Shown one piece after another: positions 37,800 through 52,146 of a stretch of DNA of 64,000 nt; the first letter of the stretch is position 1, and every line of letters begins with the position of its first letter. The position numbers and the translations under genes are program-made. The DNA is from Auanema rhodensis (lineage: Eukaryota; Nematoda; Chromadorea; Rhabditida; Rhabditidae). The notes under the pieces are model-generated. The model saw only the letters and a list, made by a program, of their open reading frames with translations, did no database searches and was not told the DNA's origin. The stretch lies in NCBI GenBank assembly GCA_964057225.1, contig OZ059896.1, forward strand, positions 18,162,501 through 18,226,500. Reading direction: 5' to 3'.

Positions 37800-38821
37800 G
37801 ATATAAAAGATATAAAAGAGAAAAAGAAAGTAAATAACAATTATATAAGATGTTTTTTCTTGCTTATCCTTCATCCAAGTTTGTGTGAACGCTTTACCAT
37901 CTACTCTTTTTATATTATACACATAACTATATTAATTATTGGAAATCATGAATGAATATGAAGATATTATAGTTTTAATACAAAAGCAACTTGTCATATA
38001 AACATTCGGGTAATTGCTTCTTGAAATTCTTGAAATGTTTACAACTTTACCAAAGTTTTTGTCGAGAAATTAATAAATGTTGAAACATAAATGTTTATCG
38101 GAAACAACCGTTCAATTCTTAATTAGAGATAGAAATGAAAATATTTCGTTGACAAATTGTCGATGTATGTACATATGTATATGTATGTAAAAGAAAGAAA
38201 TCTGAAAAGGGTATCAGAAGAATCGATGATCTTTATTCCAATTGTTCTTAGATTAAAAGTAATTTTTATTATTAAATAATTATAATTATTATAATTTTTC
38301 ATTATATTATTATTATCATTATGTATATATTAGATTTATACATTTTATATTAATCTTTAGGGACGAAATTATTATTTTGTTTTTAAAAATTCTAGAACAC
38401 ATGATCTCAGAAGATAACTCGCTTTTCAATATTGAAGATTGGAAATGTATAGTTTTATCTGTTATTAAGATATTTTAAATGAAACTCTGATACTTTAAAC
38501 TCATTTTCTAACAAATATTGATGGATAAGTTACATACATATCTTCTCCGTCATCTATATAATGACGTAATTTTTAAAATTAAAATATTCAAAATTTTAGT
38601 GATTTCTAGTGTTTATCTCGTATTTAAGTTTATTATAAATTGAATTCGTATATGTTCTTTCTAATTATAAATAATTTTTCAAAATTTCTTTCTTATCACT
38701 TTTATATATGCGCTATAGTATAGATAATATGACAAAATTTCAATAATTGCTCGAATTTTCATGAAATGATTTTTCTGATTTTCAGATTCTGGAGCAAGTT
38801 CAAGAAAATAACGGTTTTGAT

Positions 38822-39009
38822 ATGCGTGTTATCACGCTTATCGTTATACTTATTTCAATTTGCTTGGCAATATTTTCTTATCCATTATCAGAAGAATTAT
38901 CTGAACCTATTATTTTAGAATTAGAGCCAAATTATAAAGGTAAAGAACAATCATATAGTCAAAATTAAATTTCAAAATATTTTTTTCAGAATTTGAATTT
39001 TTCCCCTGA
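38822..39009 (+). CDS. tiny secreted peptide gene (~45 aa)
   Basis: Two exons. A strong signal peptide (MRVITLIVILISICLAIFSY) precedes an acidic mature part (PLSEELSEPIILELEPNY), and exon 2 ends in EFEFFP and a stop. The intron has GTAAAG and TTTTTTCAG ends. An acceptor-like ATTTTCAG lies 37 bases upstream of the ATG. There are no dibasic cleavage sites, so the mature peptide would be about 25 residues. No family known to me. Confidence 0.5.
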
Positions 39010-40785
39010 GATCTACATCATCTTGTTTCTACCCGTAACTTTATTTAATAGTTCAAATGAATGAAGGTCCCCCATTATATTGAATCATTTGTTCAAATCA
39101 TAAATTAGGACAATATTGAATAAAGTTTAAAAGCAAATGTTTAAATTAATTTTCAAACACATACATTAATGTATAAAACTATAGTTTAAAACTTTTTTTT
39201 CTTGCACAAATTGAACTATGAATAAACTTTATGAATTGTTTTTAAAGTTTAACTTATGATAATCTAATTAAAGGGACATTTTCTACTATATTATCTGAAA
39301 CAATTTCTATTTTTAAATTCTTTCCCTTATATTGAAATGTGAGGCATGGATCATGGTACTTATTTTGTATATGTATATTTGGACAAAGAAAATAATTAAT
39401 GGATAAAGAAATTGCTAAATAAGCTATGTTCTTTTCATTTTGCTTTGAATTAATATTCTTGTTCTTATATTTATTTTTCATCCCAGACTGTTACATCACT
39501 AAATCATACCAGTGTTAAGCTAAGGGATTACTTCTGCAGCCATTTGGGCTCCACTTGGTTTGTATCAAGGGTAAGCATACATGCGTATACATATGTTTGA
39601 AAAAGATAAATGACTTAAAAGACTAGACAGTGACCGTCTTTAGAATTCTTTATATTCTATATTTAAACGTTTCTTTGATGCTTTTTAGTTCAAATCAAGC
39701 AGGAAACTTTGATTGAAAGCAAGAACAATTGGTTGGATGAAGTAGCAAGTTGAAAGATGTTCCCCGAGCACAATACAACTCAGACAAAGAGCTGGTGTGT
39801 TCTCCGCCCTAATAATAGTCTTACCATGACCATATACTTCCAACCCTCAAGGATTCTTTTATTCTTCCTCTAAAGTCCATTTAAAAACTTTGCTTTATTC
39901 ATCTTTTTCTACTTTCTCTTCTTCACAATCAACTATTTAGTCTGTTTCCAACATTAGTTCATCAGAAGTTTATCTTGATGAGGTGCTTCTCATAAAAAAA
40001 TTTATGCTTAACTACCTTCTTCCTTCAAAACTTGTTAGAAAGATTATGGTCATTTTTAACAAAATGGCTGAAAAAACGGCAAAATAGCATAATCAGTATT
40101 TCCTTTTAATCTTTTAAGGAACCCTCTCCATTTTCAACTTTTTTTTTTGAAATATTTCATTTTTAGTCCGCCTTATTTTCTTATTATGCTCCACCTCCTT
40201 TCACATTTTGTATCTAAAGCCATTTTTTTCTTTTGTAAATTTGCAAACATACTTGTTTCTCTCCATTTTTGTTTTGTTTTTATCCTTGTATGCTTACTTA
40301 CGATTTGTCAGCTAGTTTTTTTCAAGTCATGGAGCAAGGGTGTGTCTTTTCCGCATGCCGAATCCTTTTCCTTTTTTTGGTTTGATATGATATTTTCAGC
40401 TTCAAAGAGCAGAAATTCCTCTCTTCTCCTTAGAGTAACCTCATGTATCCTATCTTTTCTTTAAGCGCATTCTTTGGGAAGATTTTGTATTCGCCTTCGG
40501 CATATTGTTGTATCCCAAGCTCTATCCCAACTAACTTACTTAATGATATTTTCTTTCAAATATGTCTAGAATAAATAGTTTCATTGCTTGTAAAAACAAA
40601 ATCATATTCTGAAGGCTAGCTTTATACAATAAAGTTGTCGAAATTCACGTTTGCTCCTAACTAACTTCCGTTCTATCCTCCTTCCCACAACTTTTTCTTT
40701 TAGGTTTTATCGTTTTTCTACTGAGATATTACTTCAAAATATTTTCATTATCATCTATATCCTAGAAACTTATTTTGTGTTTAAG
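39010..40785. other. intergenic with one weak minus-strand ORF
   Basis: Mostly AT-rich, becoming CT-rich from ~39,850. A 75-codon minus-strand frame (39,254-39,481), with segments HIQNKYHDPCLTFQYKGKN and KIEIVSDNIVENVPLI, could be a small gene, but has no splice or leader support. The open frame at 40,147-40,464 (plus) is a by-product of pyrimidine-rich DNA. Confidence 0.45.
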
Positions 40786-41049
40786 ATGAAGAATTTATCA
40801 TTTATTCTCTTGTTATCTGCTATCCTTGTGGCAACTTTGGTATCATCAACAGAACAAGATGATTTCAATCAAGTATACGGAAAGGTAATTGCTTAAGCCT
40901 AAAACATTAGCTCAACTTCTATTTTTCAGATGTTTGGAATGGAGAAACGCTATCGTCATCCTTTCATGATGCTGAACCAATACAGACCATTACCTAAAAC
41001 CAAGCGTAATAGTCTTCTTGAAGACTTGTACAACATAAGATATTTTTAG
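40786..41049 (+). CDS. neuropeptide-like secreted precursor with KR cleavage sites
   Basis: Two exons, about 70 residues. A signal peptide (MKNLSFILLLSAILVATLVS) is followed by a short acidic spacer (STEQDDFNQVYGK). After the intron come MFGMEKR, YRHPFMMLNQYRPLPKTKR and NSLLEDLYNIRYF, then stop. Two Lys-Arg sites would release a Tyr/Pro/Met-rich 17-mer and a C-terminal peptide ending RYF-OH. No amidation glycine is present, so the peptides would be free acids. An acceptor-like GTTTAAG abuts the ATG. The architecture is that of a peptide precursor; the family is not recognised. Confidence 0.6.
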
Positions 41050-41750
41050 TTTTTTAATCACTAATTCGCTAATGTTTCTTTCCTTTAATATGATCTCTTC
41101 AATTATATACGCTTTTTATATAACAGCTTATAAAACCAGTTAATTGTGAAAATAAATATTGAAAATAGAAATGAACAAATACTTTGATTGATACAATACG
41201 CAAAACCAATAACATTGTAAGTCCGTTAGAAAAATTTAAAATATCCAGGGTAATGCTATTTTTTATTTTAAATCTACGTTGTTGATTTTATCTTCGTATT
41301 TTTCATTGGAATTAAAAATAAATGACCTGCTAAATGAAGAAAAAATGATGTAGGGCTAACTTTCTATTACAATAACATTCAGGATATAGTATACCGGAAA
41401 TAAAAACTTTTTATAAAATGAGTTGTTTATGTTTATTAAACATAGCATGTATATCAGAAATGGCGCGAAATTGGCAAATCTTTGTGACCCTCTCCACGCC
41501 TACTCATACTGAGATAATAATGATTAGACATAAAAGCACATTGTTTTTTCCATATTGTTTTGCCAAAGTTTACAATTTTTTGTTTAGAAAGAATTTTATT
41601 TATTTTCATTCATGAAAACTACTATTTGTTTATATACCTTAAGTTTATAAATGATTAATTCTGTTTCATTTTTTGTATTCACTATCTGTTTTTATAGCCA
41701 ATATTCTTTTGTCCATTTTTAACATAATTAATTCATTTTATGTTCAGAAA

Positions 41751-42277
41751 ATGAAAGCTTTCCTCATTCCCTTTTATTGCTTCGCGATTTGCCTAACATT
41801 TGGCATAGTCGATATTCCGGTCAAAAATGACAAATCAGTTATGATTGAAGTTAGTTTACTAAAGATTTCATTTATTTCATGAACCTAAATTTGTTACTTT
41901 ATTTGTTTAGACGAATAAAATCGGTTTTCGTAATGAGACAGCTTCTCAAGGAACCGCTACTTGCCCCGACAGGGACCTGGCACGTTTCCTCAATACTGCT
42001 CTGGTTAATTATATTCATGACATGGATGGATTAAGCCGTTACGTACTAAATCAAGTGAAAACAAATAAAAATAATATTTTTCTGAACCTTTACTTTAAAG
42101 ATAGTTTCATCTCGCAAGCCCGGCAAGTGGTTGGTACATGCTCAAGTCCTCAGTGGTACACGTCAGGGAAGAGATTGGCAGACTTCAACCAATTCTGATA
42201 TATTTTCTCAAAAAGATCAATATGCTTGTTTCTATCACGATAATTTTACTTATGTGCTTGTATTGCGTGTTTATTGA
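41751..42277 (+). CDS. secreted protein, ground-like-domain candidate
   Basis: Three exons, about 140 residues. A signal peptide (MKAFLIPFYCFAICLTFGIV) precedes a short spacer, then a domain beginning TATCPDRDLARFLNTALVNY, continuing SSRKPGKWLVHAQVLSGTRQ and ending DQYACFYHDNFTYVLVLRVY. The pattern of one Cys before a helix, a central W and a late YAC-F motif resembles the nematode ground-like domain of hedgehog-related secreted proteins. The match is by eye and partial. An acceptor-like TATGTTCAG lies three bases before the ATG. The last intron ends CTTTAAAG. It ends 44 bp before a MITE. Confidence 0.6.
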
Positions 42278-42320
42278 ACATGATAAAATCATGAAATTAT
42301 TCAAAAATAAATTGTATATA

Positions 42321-42929
42321 TAGTCCTGTGCGAAATAGTTGGGACACTCACTTGAATCCCTTATACCTTATCAGACAAACTACAAAAAATCAGAAAAAAT
42401 ATATTTTGAGTGTTAAAACACCATAATGAATTCAGAAAAAATCTTAAAAATTTTAAAAATCATGTTTAAAAGTAATTTCTGAAGTCTCCGAAATTTTCAT
42501 AAACTACTTGAAGTATTCTTTCTTGAATTTCAGAAGTTTCATCAAGACTTCAGAAATAATTTTTTGATAGAATGTTAGGAGTACACTAAACGTCTATTTT
42601 TCTTTTAAACGGGAGAATTTGGTTGTATGTTAACCAAGTTTTCTTCATAGATATTCAGTAAGATTCAGATGCTGAAGCTTACTTGTTTGAAGCTATGCCA
42701 TAGGAAAAACTTAGTTATTGATGGAGCTTTGTGCTCAGAATCATTTAAAAATATTTTTAATGAATTAATATGTTCCTAATCTCAAATTTTGTTATATTAA
42801 GATGAATTATTCAAAATAGTCAAAAAACACTAAATTTCCTTATAAATTTAGAAATATTATTGAAATCAGTTTTAATTATATTAACATATATTTTGACTGA
42901 ATATAAACTAGGCACTTCGCACAGGACTG
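42321..42929. mobile_element. Tc1/mariner-type MITE (non-autonomous DNA transposon)
   Basis: About 609 bp bounded by short inverted repeats: left TAGTCCTGTGCGAA, right complement CAGTCCTGTGCGAA (13 of 14 identical). A TA dinucleotide lies on each side (42,319-42,320 and 42,930-42,931), the target duplication of Tc1/mariner elements. The interior is AT-rich with no long open frame and no transposase motif, so the element cannot move by itself. The terminal sequence is typical of Tc1-like ends. It sits between the ground-like candidate and the DEAD-box gene. Confidence 0.85.
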
Positions 42930-43050
42930 TACATACACACAACCGTCTTAAAAGTCTTGAAGGGATTATTCTTCCGTGAGGTCCGGTGTTTGAAAACAAT
43001 ATATAAATCTTTTGTTGTGTTGTTATTCAGGCCAGATATTTAGATTCACG

Positions 43051-45281
<2,231 letters not shown>

Positions 45282-45735
45282 TAATTTGTTATAGAATAGA
45301 AGAGATAATTTCCAAACTTCTTATTGAATGTTATAATATGAATTAAAGTTATTTCTATTACTCTGAAGTTAGAATTCTGGGAATTGCGAAAAAAAAGTCA
45401 TCTGTAACGAAAAAACCAATATATACTATCGACATAACAAAATAACAGGCACTACGACACGCAAGAAAAATGATTAAACATGGGGACTAGTGAGTGCATC
45501 TGGGAACCCGCTGAATAAAGTTTGTGGTGAAACGATCTGAATACCCATTTTGAATAAGCTTTGTCCAAGTGACGATGAAGGGTGCTGATCTGAATGATTT
45601 GTTAGTTACACCGGATATAAAGAGATTTAAAGTTACTTGACATGTAAATCAACCTCGTTTTCGGATGATGTTTGCGACAATTAAACATAGAAAGTTTTAA
45701 ACATTCAGAGATTTCCTGTAAATTAAAATTAGTAT

Positions 45736-45788
45736 CCAGCTAACTGTAAGCAAGGTGAGCTCCAGCTAACTGTAAGCTAACTGTAAGC
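45736..45788. repeat. short tandem repeat CCAGCTAACTGTAAGC
   Basis: Two exact copies of the 16-mer 26 bp apart plus a third partial copy (TAACTGTAAGC). It lies just beyond the 3' end of the TASOR-like gene. Confidence 0.85.
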
Positions 45789-45814
45789 CTACATAATTGT
45801 TTTCATAGCGTTGG

Positions 45815-48800
45815 TTAAACTGCAAAAATTACCTTTTGTGTACGAACATGATTAACATCACAATCGTGTTCCACCATTACCCGCACTAATCCATTTCTTT
45901 CAAATTCCTTCAGCACTTCAAAATAGCCATTATAAGCATTTCTATTATTTTCATCAACCACTGATTTTCTAAAATTCACCATTTGCCAAATATTGCTGCT
46001 CATAACTACCAAACCTTTTGTGGTCTAATTGCTTATAACAATGTACGTGGAGGTGAATAAAATTTTTTTTATATTCATTATCTTTATGAGCATTAGACAG
46101 TTCCAATTTGGCACAGAACGATCGAAGATCTTCGGGATTTCTATAAAGACATATAACATGCTTGCGGTATTTCTGAACTTACAAGCAATGGGGATCAAAA
46201 CTTAAAATATCTGGAATAATTATATTTGCCCATTCAGCAGAATTCTGTACAGGAGAACCCCAAGATCGATTTGGAGAAGTTGGAATTGAGGACCAGTAGC
46301 GATTCGATTTGGAACTAACTACTGGGGATCCCACTGATCTCAAAGGGCTTGGACTAGTACTAAAACTTGTAGGCATAGGTTTTTCAGTTGTTTCCATATT
46401 GATCTAATCAGAAGAATTTGCAACTATTTTTATATTATATCAAACTTGAGAGGAAGGTATATTAATCGGTTGATCTCCTTCATCTTCACTAACAATTTCC
46501 CCATCTTCTTCTTCGTCTATAATATCAGGGGAAACTGAATTACTTTTTTCTGAATGCATGCACTTATTGAAGCAAAACAGATAGTTTCGATACCTGATAG
46601 CGGGATTGCTCTAGTACTAATAGTTGAAGATTCTTCAGCAAGGGGTGAAGCAGCTTGATCAGGTGAAGCTGGTCCAAAATCAGGAGATGCGGGAGATGGC
46701 AAAGTATCTATAGCAGAATCTATAGGAATAGATTTCCCCATGTGATGCTGACAACTTCCAGATGCTCGATTATCTCCAGCACATAAATCAGGTTCAGGCG
46801 ATGCAGGGGGAGGGCATTCAGTATAAGATGATGAATAGGAAGTATGCGGGATATCTTTCGAAAATCTTGAAGATGCGGGCGCCCCTATTTTGTTTTTATA
46901 TCCATATTTAGAAAATTGATTATGAATTCCCGAATTACTATATTTATGAAGAGTCTGAGTAACAGTATTTCCTGGGAAGTAAGATACTGCAGGCTGAAAC
47001 AAGATAAAACTAAAAAAAACTCGATTAATACAGCCGTACCATAGGTGGTGATGGTTGACTATGAGCTACAACATGATTATTATCATCGACTAACTTATTA
47101 CGTTGCTTATTCATAACTGAAAACAATGATAAAAAGTGTATGAAAACGAACAAAAAAAACGCACGGAGAGCCATCATCCTTTGACGAGCTTCTGCAGCAC
47201 CTCCGCCTATAGGAGTTCTACGAAGAGTTGAACTTTCAGGAGGTAAAGGATTTCGATCGGCCCCATTGAACTTGGGCTGATTAATATTCTTAATTATTAC
47301 AATTAGATACGTACGAACAAAATTATACCTGATCTTTCTTAATATTTGTTTCTAAACTTGGCTTTTTTTTTATTTCAAAAGAGATGAGCTTTTTCTTTGT
47401 TGGACATTTTTCAATTTTTAGGGGTGAATTTTCTTTTTGGGGTGAATTAGTTTCAATAGAATCAATGTTCTAAACACAAATTTGACAAAAATTAAGAAAT
47501 TATTTCTCGAATAAATAAAAATAGTACAGTACACTTACAGTCTGAACTTTCGGTCGAATATCAACATCCGCGACTGCTGGATTAGCAGGACTTACAGCAA
47601 CTGAAACATTTGTTGATGTGAAGAACAAAAACATTCGAATACCTGGAACAGGGGGAACATCGAAACGAGACTTTCTCTTAGATAAATCAATCGGTGTTGA
47701 TGTTGTTACTTGTGTAGGCTCTTCCCCAATTGTAGGAGGAACGGAATTGGCCAGAGATTCAAGTAAACTTGAAACGCTGTTATTCAATTCCATGGTGTCA
47801 TTGGATTGAATCTACAAATCAGATAGGGTTCAGATTATCACAACATAATAATAAACCTCAGAATCACGTTGATTGTTGTCTTTCTTAGCACCACCAAGAA
47901 TGTTTCTTAATAGTTCATCTACCTGACTCTCTTCTTCTTGATGTTGTGGCTTCAAAATGAAAAAAAATTGACAATAAATAAGGGGTTTTATTACCAATTC
48001 AACGATGCTCGGGTCAGAACTTTCAGATGACTCTTTACTTTCAGATTCATCCACTGAAAAAAAAGAATAGAAGAATATAATATTAAAATAATTACATTTT
48101 TCCTCAATTTCTTTAATAGGCTCCGGGTCAGGCTCAGGATCAACAATAGCTATATTAAATCTGCTGTCGTAATCTATATCATTCGGATCAACTACATCCT
48201 AGAAAAAAAAATAAGAATAGAAATTGTACTTTTCCGACTTTGTCTGTTACTGGAGAGAAACTGCGATTCTCTTCAGAATCGGATTCAATGTCCATATCCT
48301 CATCCTTTAATATTTTGGTACATTATCATAGGGTTATCTGAACAAACCTGTGGAGTACCGACGGAAGCTGCTTCTCGCGTGGAACAAGCATCCATCGGTT
48401 CAACAGGAACAATATTCTATAAATGAACAAAGTAATTGAAAAAGAGTCGTAATGTTATATTACCTCTTTAGAGGTACTAGGCAATTGGAAAGGTGTTAAT
48501 TCAGTAGGCGCTATTGCTGAAATAAGTACAGCTCGAAACCATAAAAGAACTAATAATCACCTCCATTTTGGGAATGAAGAGAACTTAAGGCATCCTGGAA
48601 AATACTGTTTATCTTCTGTGGAGGTTCATTAGAAGCAGAAGGACTGTTTACGCCATTAGCACTAGAAGGTGGTTGTGACAAAGTCTGTTAAATAACCTAT
48701 ATTTCTGGAGAATTGTATCAAAGCTAACTTGTTTATCATGCTCGAGCTCTTTCTTCAGTAATGCTTTTACAGAAATTTGATCAGCTGATCGTTCCTTGTC

Positions 48801-50998
48801 GAATTGGGAAATATTAGAAAGAGGAAGTCCACAATAATCAGCCCAACGTATTCTTCTCTTTACCGGCTTTTCAATTTGAATCAAACTTCCTTTATTTTTT
48901 CCTTTACGAGCAGCTTCTTCGTCTTTCTTGGATAAAATGCCTAAATCACAATGCTATTTCATTTGGACTAAAGTAACTTACTCTTAACTCCTGCAGGGAT
49001 AACGTAAGGTTTGAACGCTGGTGTTTCAACTCGAGAAGGTGCTTAAATATTAAGTATAAAACAGAAAAGCTATAAACGTTTACCTCTAATTGGTCCTACT
49101 GAAGAGGGTAAAGTTTGCATAGCGTTTCGCAGCCTAATACTATATGAAGCAGCAAACTCATGACAATGCTTTATGAAGACCTCTGTATTACCATCGACTA
49201 ATACAGCATTTTCAATATTTGCTTGAGAAAGCTCCCTTAATAATGAAAATTCAGATAAGGAGAAACAGTTATAATTTTACTTTTCATTTTGCCATGCTTT
49301 ATACATATCATCTTTGGAGCCTACTAAACTCAAATTTTTCCTTAGAAATACAGCATGCAACAGATTATCAGTTGAATAGTATGGAAAACCCATACGGGAA
49401 CTCAATTCCCCTTGTGGAATGAGAAATACTAAATAACTTGATTCAGCATATCCAACAGCACACTGAAAATGTCATAAAAAATGAATTTATAGAATAAAAT
49501 GGAATACCAAACGCTTTTCGACCATATTTTCGACTTTTTTAACAAAATCGATGTTAGTTGATTTATACAAGTAATGAGCAGCAAACCAACAATCATTATC
49601 ATCAAGCTGAAGTAATATTTATTTCATGAACATATTCCTTTCCGAAGAAGTTTAAAATACCTGGATGGATATTTCTTTCGTTAATAAAACATGTCCCCAA
49701 TATTTATTTTCAAGAAGCATTTTAAACGCGGGATGGGTGAGTGCATCTTTCCAAAAACAGAACTGCTTGATTTTGAAATCATTCCTTAAATTTTAAAATT
49801 ATAGATTTGTATTTGTAAAAAGCAATTCTTACAGTAATACTGGTCTCACAGCATATAAATTATCACATATGGAGCTAAGCTCGAACTTTTCTTTAAAGAT
49901 ACCGTTGTTCCAAGTGCTTTTACATACTTCTTCACAACCACTATACCCGCTAAAACCAAACAAGATGCTAAAGCAAAATTGTTTCTTATGCTAACCTGAT
50001 ATGATATCGATGACATGGAAGACTTTTAAAAGAAGATGATAAAATGAGATCAAACACCGCATAAGGCCATGTACCAGAAGGAATTTGTTCCGAAATTCCA
50101 TTACCGTTTAGCTCGTAGTAAAAAACCTAAAGTTGCTATCAAAATAGTTTCATTTAATATTCACTTACAAGACTATTCCTAAACTTAACATATCTGTTAC
50201 TACGATTGCTCCGTCCTGGAGCTGAATCAGATACCAAACAGTTAAAATCAGGAGATAACACGTTTTTAGCACCAAGTGAAATTTTTTTCTGCCGTCCTCT
50301 GCAAAAGGATAGCATTACTTTCATTAAAAAAAACCTTTTAACTTACTTTACAGTTTTAAAAAGAACAATTCGAAGCGGAATGTCTTTATAAAATAGAGCA
50401 GGGGTAACGAGATCAGGATTAGTAGAAAGATAAACTCCTTTAAGAAAACGCAAAATAAATATCATTATGTTAAGTTTATACCATGCTCCGCTTTTCCTAA
50501 TTCGCTAAAATATGAAGAATTTGTATGATATCCATTCCTTAATATATCATCAACCTGAAAACAATTGTTATATGTTATTGAACAAGCAGTTCACTTGTTG
50601 AGTTGCAACTGGTGCATGAAGGAATCCCCAAGATTCCAAATCCGAATAGCCATTCGCTTTTATTTTCGATTTATGATTCAGGAACTAAAGAGAACATGTT
50701 TTAGTATGTTCTTAAATTATTATACTAGCCTTCCGTTCTAGCTTTTTGTTAATAACTTTTCGGACATTCTGAAGTGATAAAGCCGAACGCAATCTGGTTT
50801 CAGATAAACATTTGAAAACCACAGATTCTATTTCTTTAAAGGTGGAGCTATTCGGTGCAGTATCAATGAAGCGAACGTCATCCCCTGTTAAATATAATTT
50901 AGATTGAATAAAGTATAACAAAACAACTCACCACTGAGATCAGAAGAATTATCTAAGGCTCTTTTCTTTTTTGGAATGGTAAATGGAAGATTCGACAT
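45815..50998 (-). CDS. TASOR-like protein (DUF3715 pseudo-PARP; HUSH-type silencing factor)
   Basis: TASOR is the scaffold of the vertebrate HUSH complex, which silences transposons and new genes through H3K9 methylation. About 1,300 residues over more than 20 exons. N-terminus FTIPKKKRALDNSSDLSG, then a TASOR-type start of the pseudo-PARP region (FLNHKSKIKANGYSDLESWG, GKAEHGVYLSTNPDLV) and the LFKTVKGRQKKISLG and SGTWPYAVFDLIL blocks. Further conserved-looking segments include GFPYYSTDNLLHAVFLRK. From about 49,000 downward the protein is long and disordered, with Ser/Pro/Glu-rich repeats (SPDFGPASPDQAASPLAEES) and an RRIRWADYCGLPLS motif. A more ordered end (WANIIIPDILSFDPHCL, YFEVLKEFERNGLVRVMVEH) closes it. 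The ATG at 50998 abuts TTCTTTAG. Family assignment is from memory; TEX15 and TASOR2 share this domain. Confidence 0.7.
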
Positions 50999-52146
50999 CT
51001 AAAGAAAATACTTTTTTTTTTTTTTTTTTCTTGAATTACTTTTTGATATCAATAAAATCCTATATTCTGATATTGAAAATATTATTATAAGGGTAGGATT
51101 ATAAAAACATCCCTACTGATCAGCAGGATAGTAGCCTGAAATAGAAAAATCTACTTTAAATGTCCCATTGCATTTTTGACAAGCAATCAAAAACTCTGCT
51201 AGGCGCACATGCCATGCCTATGGCTCGACAAGAAAATGTCTCGAGTACGCAAAGAGCGTTACATTTCACGAAAAGACTTTGCCGTTTACCAAACTATGAT
51301 CAATTGGTCAAAAACTTGACAAATTGTTGAGATGCCATAAATTTTTTTCTAAGAACAATCACACTATTTTCTACGGACAGATGATATGTGAATTTTGACA
51401 AATTGCTCATTATAATGAAATATTAAACAACGATTTCATAATACTATATAACAAATAAATTAGCATATAACGAAGAAATACAAATTCAATAACTAACAGT
51501 TCTTAAATTCATTTGAAAAATCTGCAAAATTGTTCTTCAAACAATTAAACGCAGTCTTATCGAGGTTAGCGTTTCAATTTTTTTTCGTATGACGAAGAGA
51601 AGAGCATGGCCGATGAATCACCTTATGTGTGGATATTGGTAGCAATCATGTTACATTATTTCGATAAAAGTCGATAATAAAAGATTTCTTGTCAGAGAAA
51701 TGTTTTGATTTGTATTATGTATAGCTTTTAAACTGTGGTATTTTCTATAAGAATTTTGAAAAATGTGATGTAATTAAAGTTTCGATCGTCTTTTGCTCTT
51801 TCATAAAATGCAACTAGTCTTTGAATCACGTGGTATTGACTGGAAAGTTCACGTATGCAAAAAGGTCACGTCAACAATGAACATGTTCGAACTCATTTTC
51901 ATTATATAATATTACCAGTATTTTTGAGCTATACATAAGATTTGCATATGATCCGTTTCTGTCTAATATCATGCAACTTTGTCATATATGTACTACTGAA
52001 TTAAGAAACGTTTTGAATATATAGGTTTTATAAATCATGAAAAAGTAAAAGACAAAGAGTTGTAAGAGAGAGCAACAGTCTAGATCTTCATTTGGTGACA
52101 GTTCAATGTATACAACAGGTACAAATTGCTACTTCATTCTGCCAAA
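50999..52146. other. intergenic, nothing recognised
   Basis: Begins with a 20-bp A/T homopolymer next to the TASOR-like start. A somewhat GC-richer patch at 51,190-51,310 holds no open frame I could support; it may be promoter DNA. Confidence 0.55.

Larger units (their letters stand above)
30935..38821. other. 7.9-kb gene-poor region with coding-like islands
   Basis: The plus strand is purine-rich over much of this stretch, with a CT-rich block at 33,900-34,170. Short minus-strand islands look exon-like and are flanked by splice-like signals: ~37,850-37,908 (VDGKAFTQTWMKDKQEK), ~37,155-37,205 (TFESSRENVIIRYALQ), ~36,960-37,050 (TIAATSKFFEKGLVTKSKSF) and ~35,565-35,690 (FWKLLQAMKPYRRSVARTS). 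The last also reads open on the plus strand, so strand and frame are not decided. A minus-strand helix-like stretch lies at ~33,170-33,240 (IPVAFTALLVYLSLLFG). These may be exons of a long-intron gene; I could not join them. Confidence 0.4.

Noticed and set aside
37629-37922. 97-codon minus-strand frame
   Set aside because: Its C-terminal half is the (GA)n microsatellite read as Ser-Leu repeats. Only the first ~20 codons were kept as a possible exon island.
40147-40464. 105-codon plus-strand hydrophobic frame
   Set aside because: Pyrimidine-rich DNA yields Phe/Leu/Ser in any frame; there is no ATG-near acceptor and no conserved pattern.
42321-42929. Full autonomous Tc1/mariner transposon
   Set aside because: Length is only ~0.6 kb and no open frame with transposase motifs is present, so it was called a MITE.
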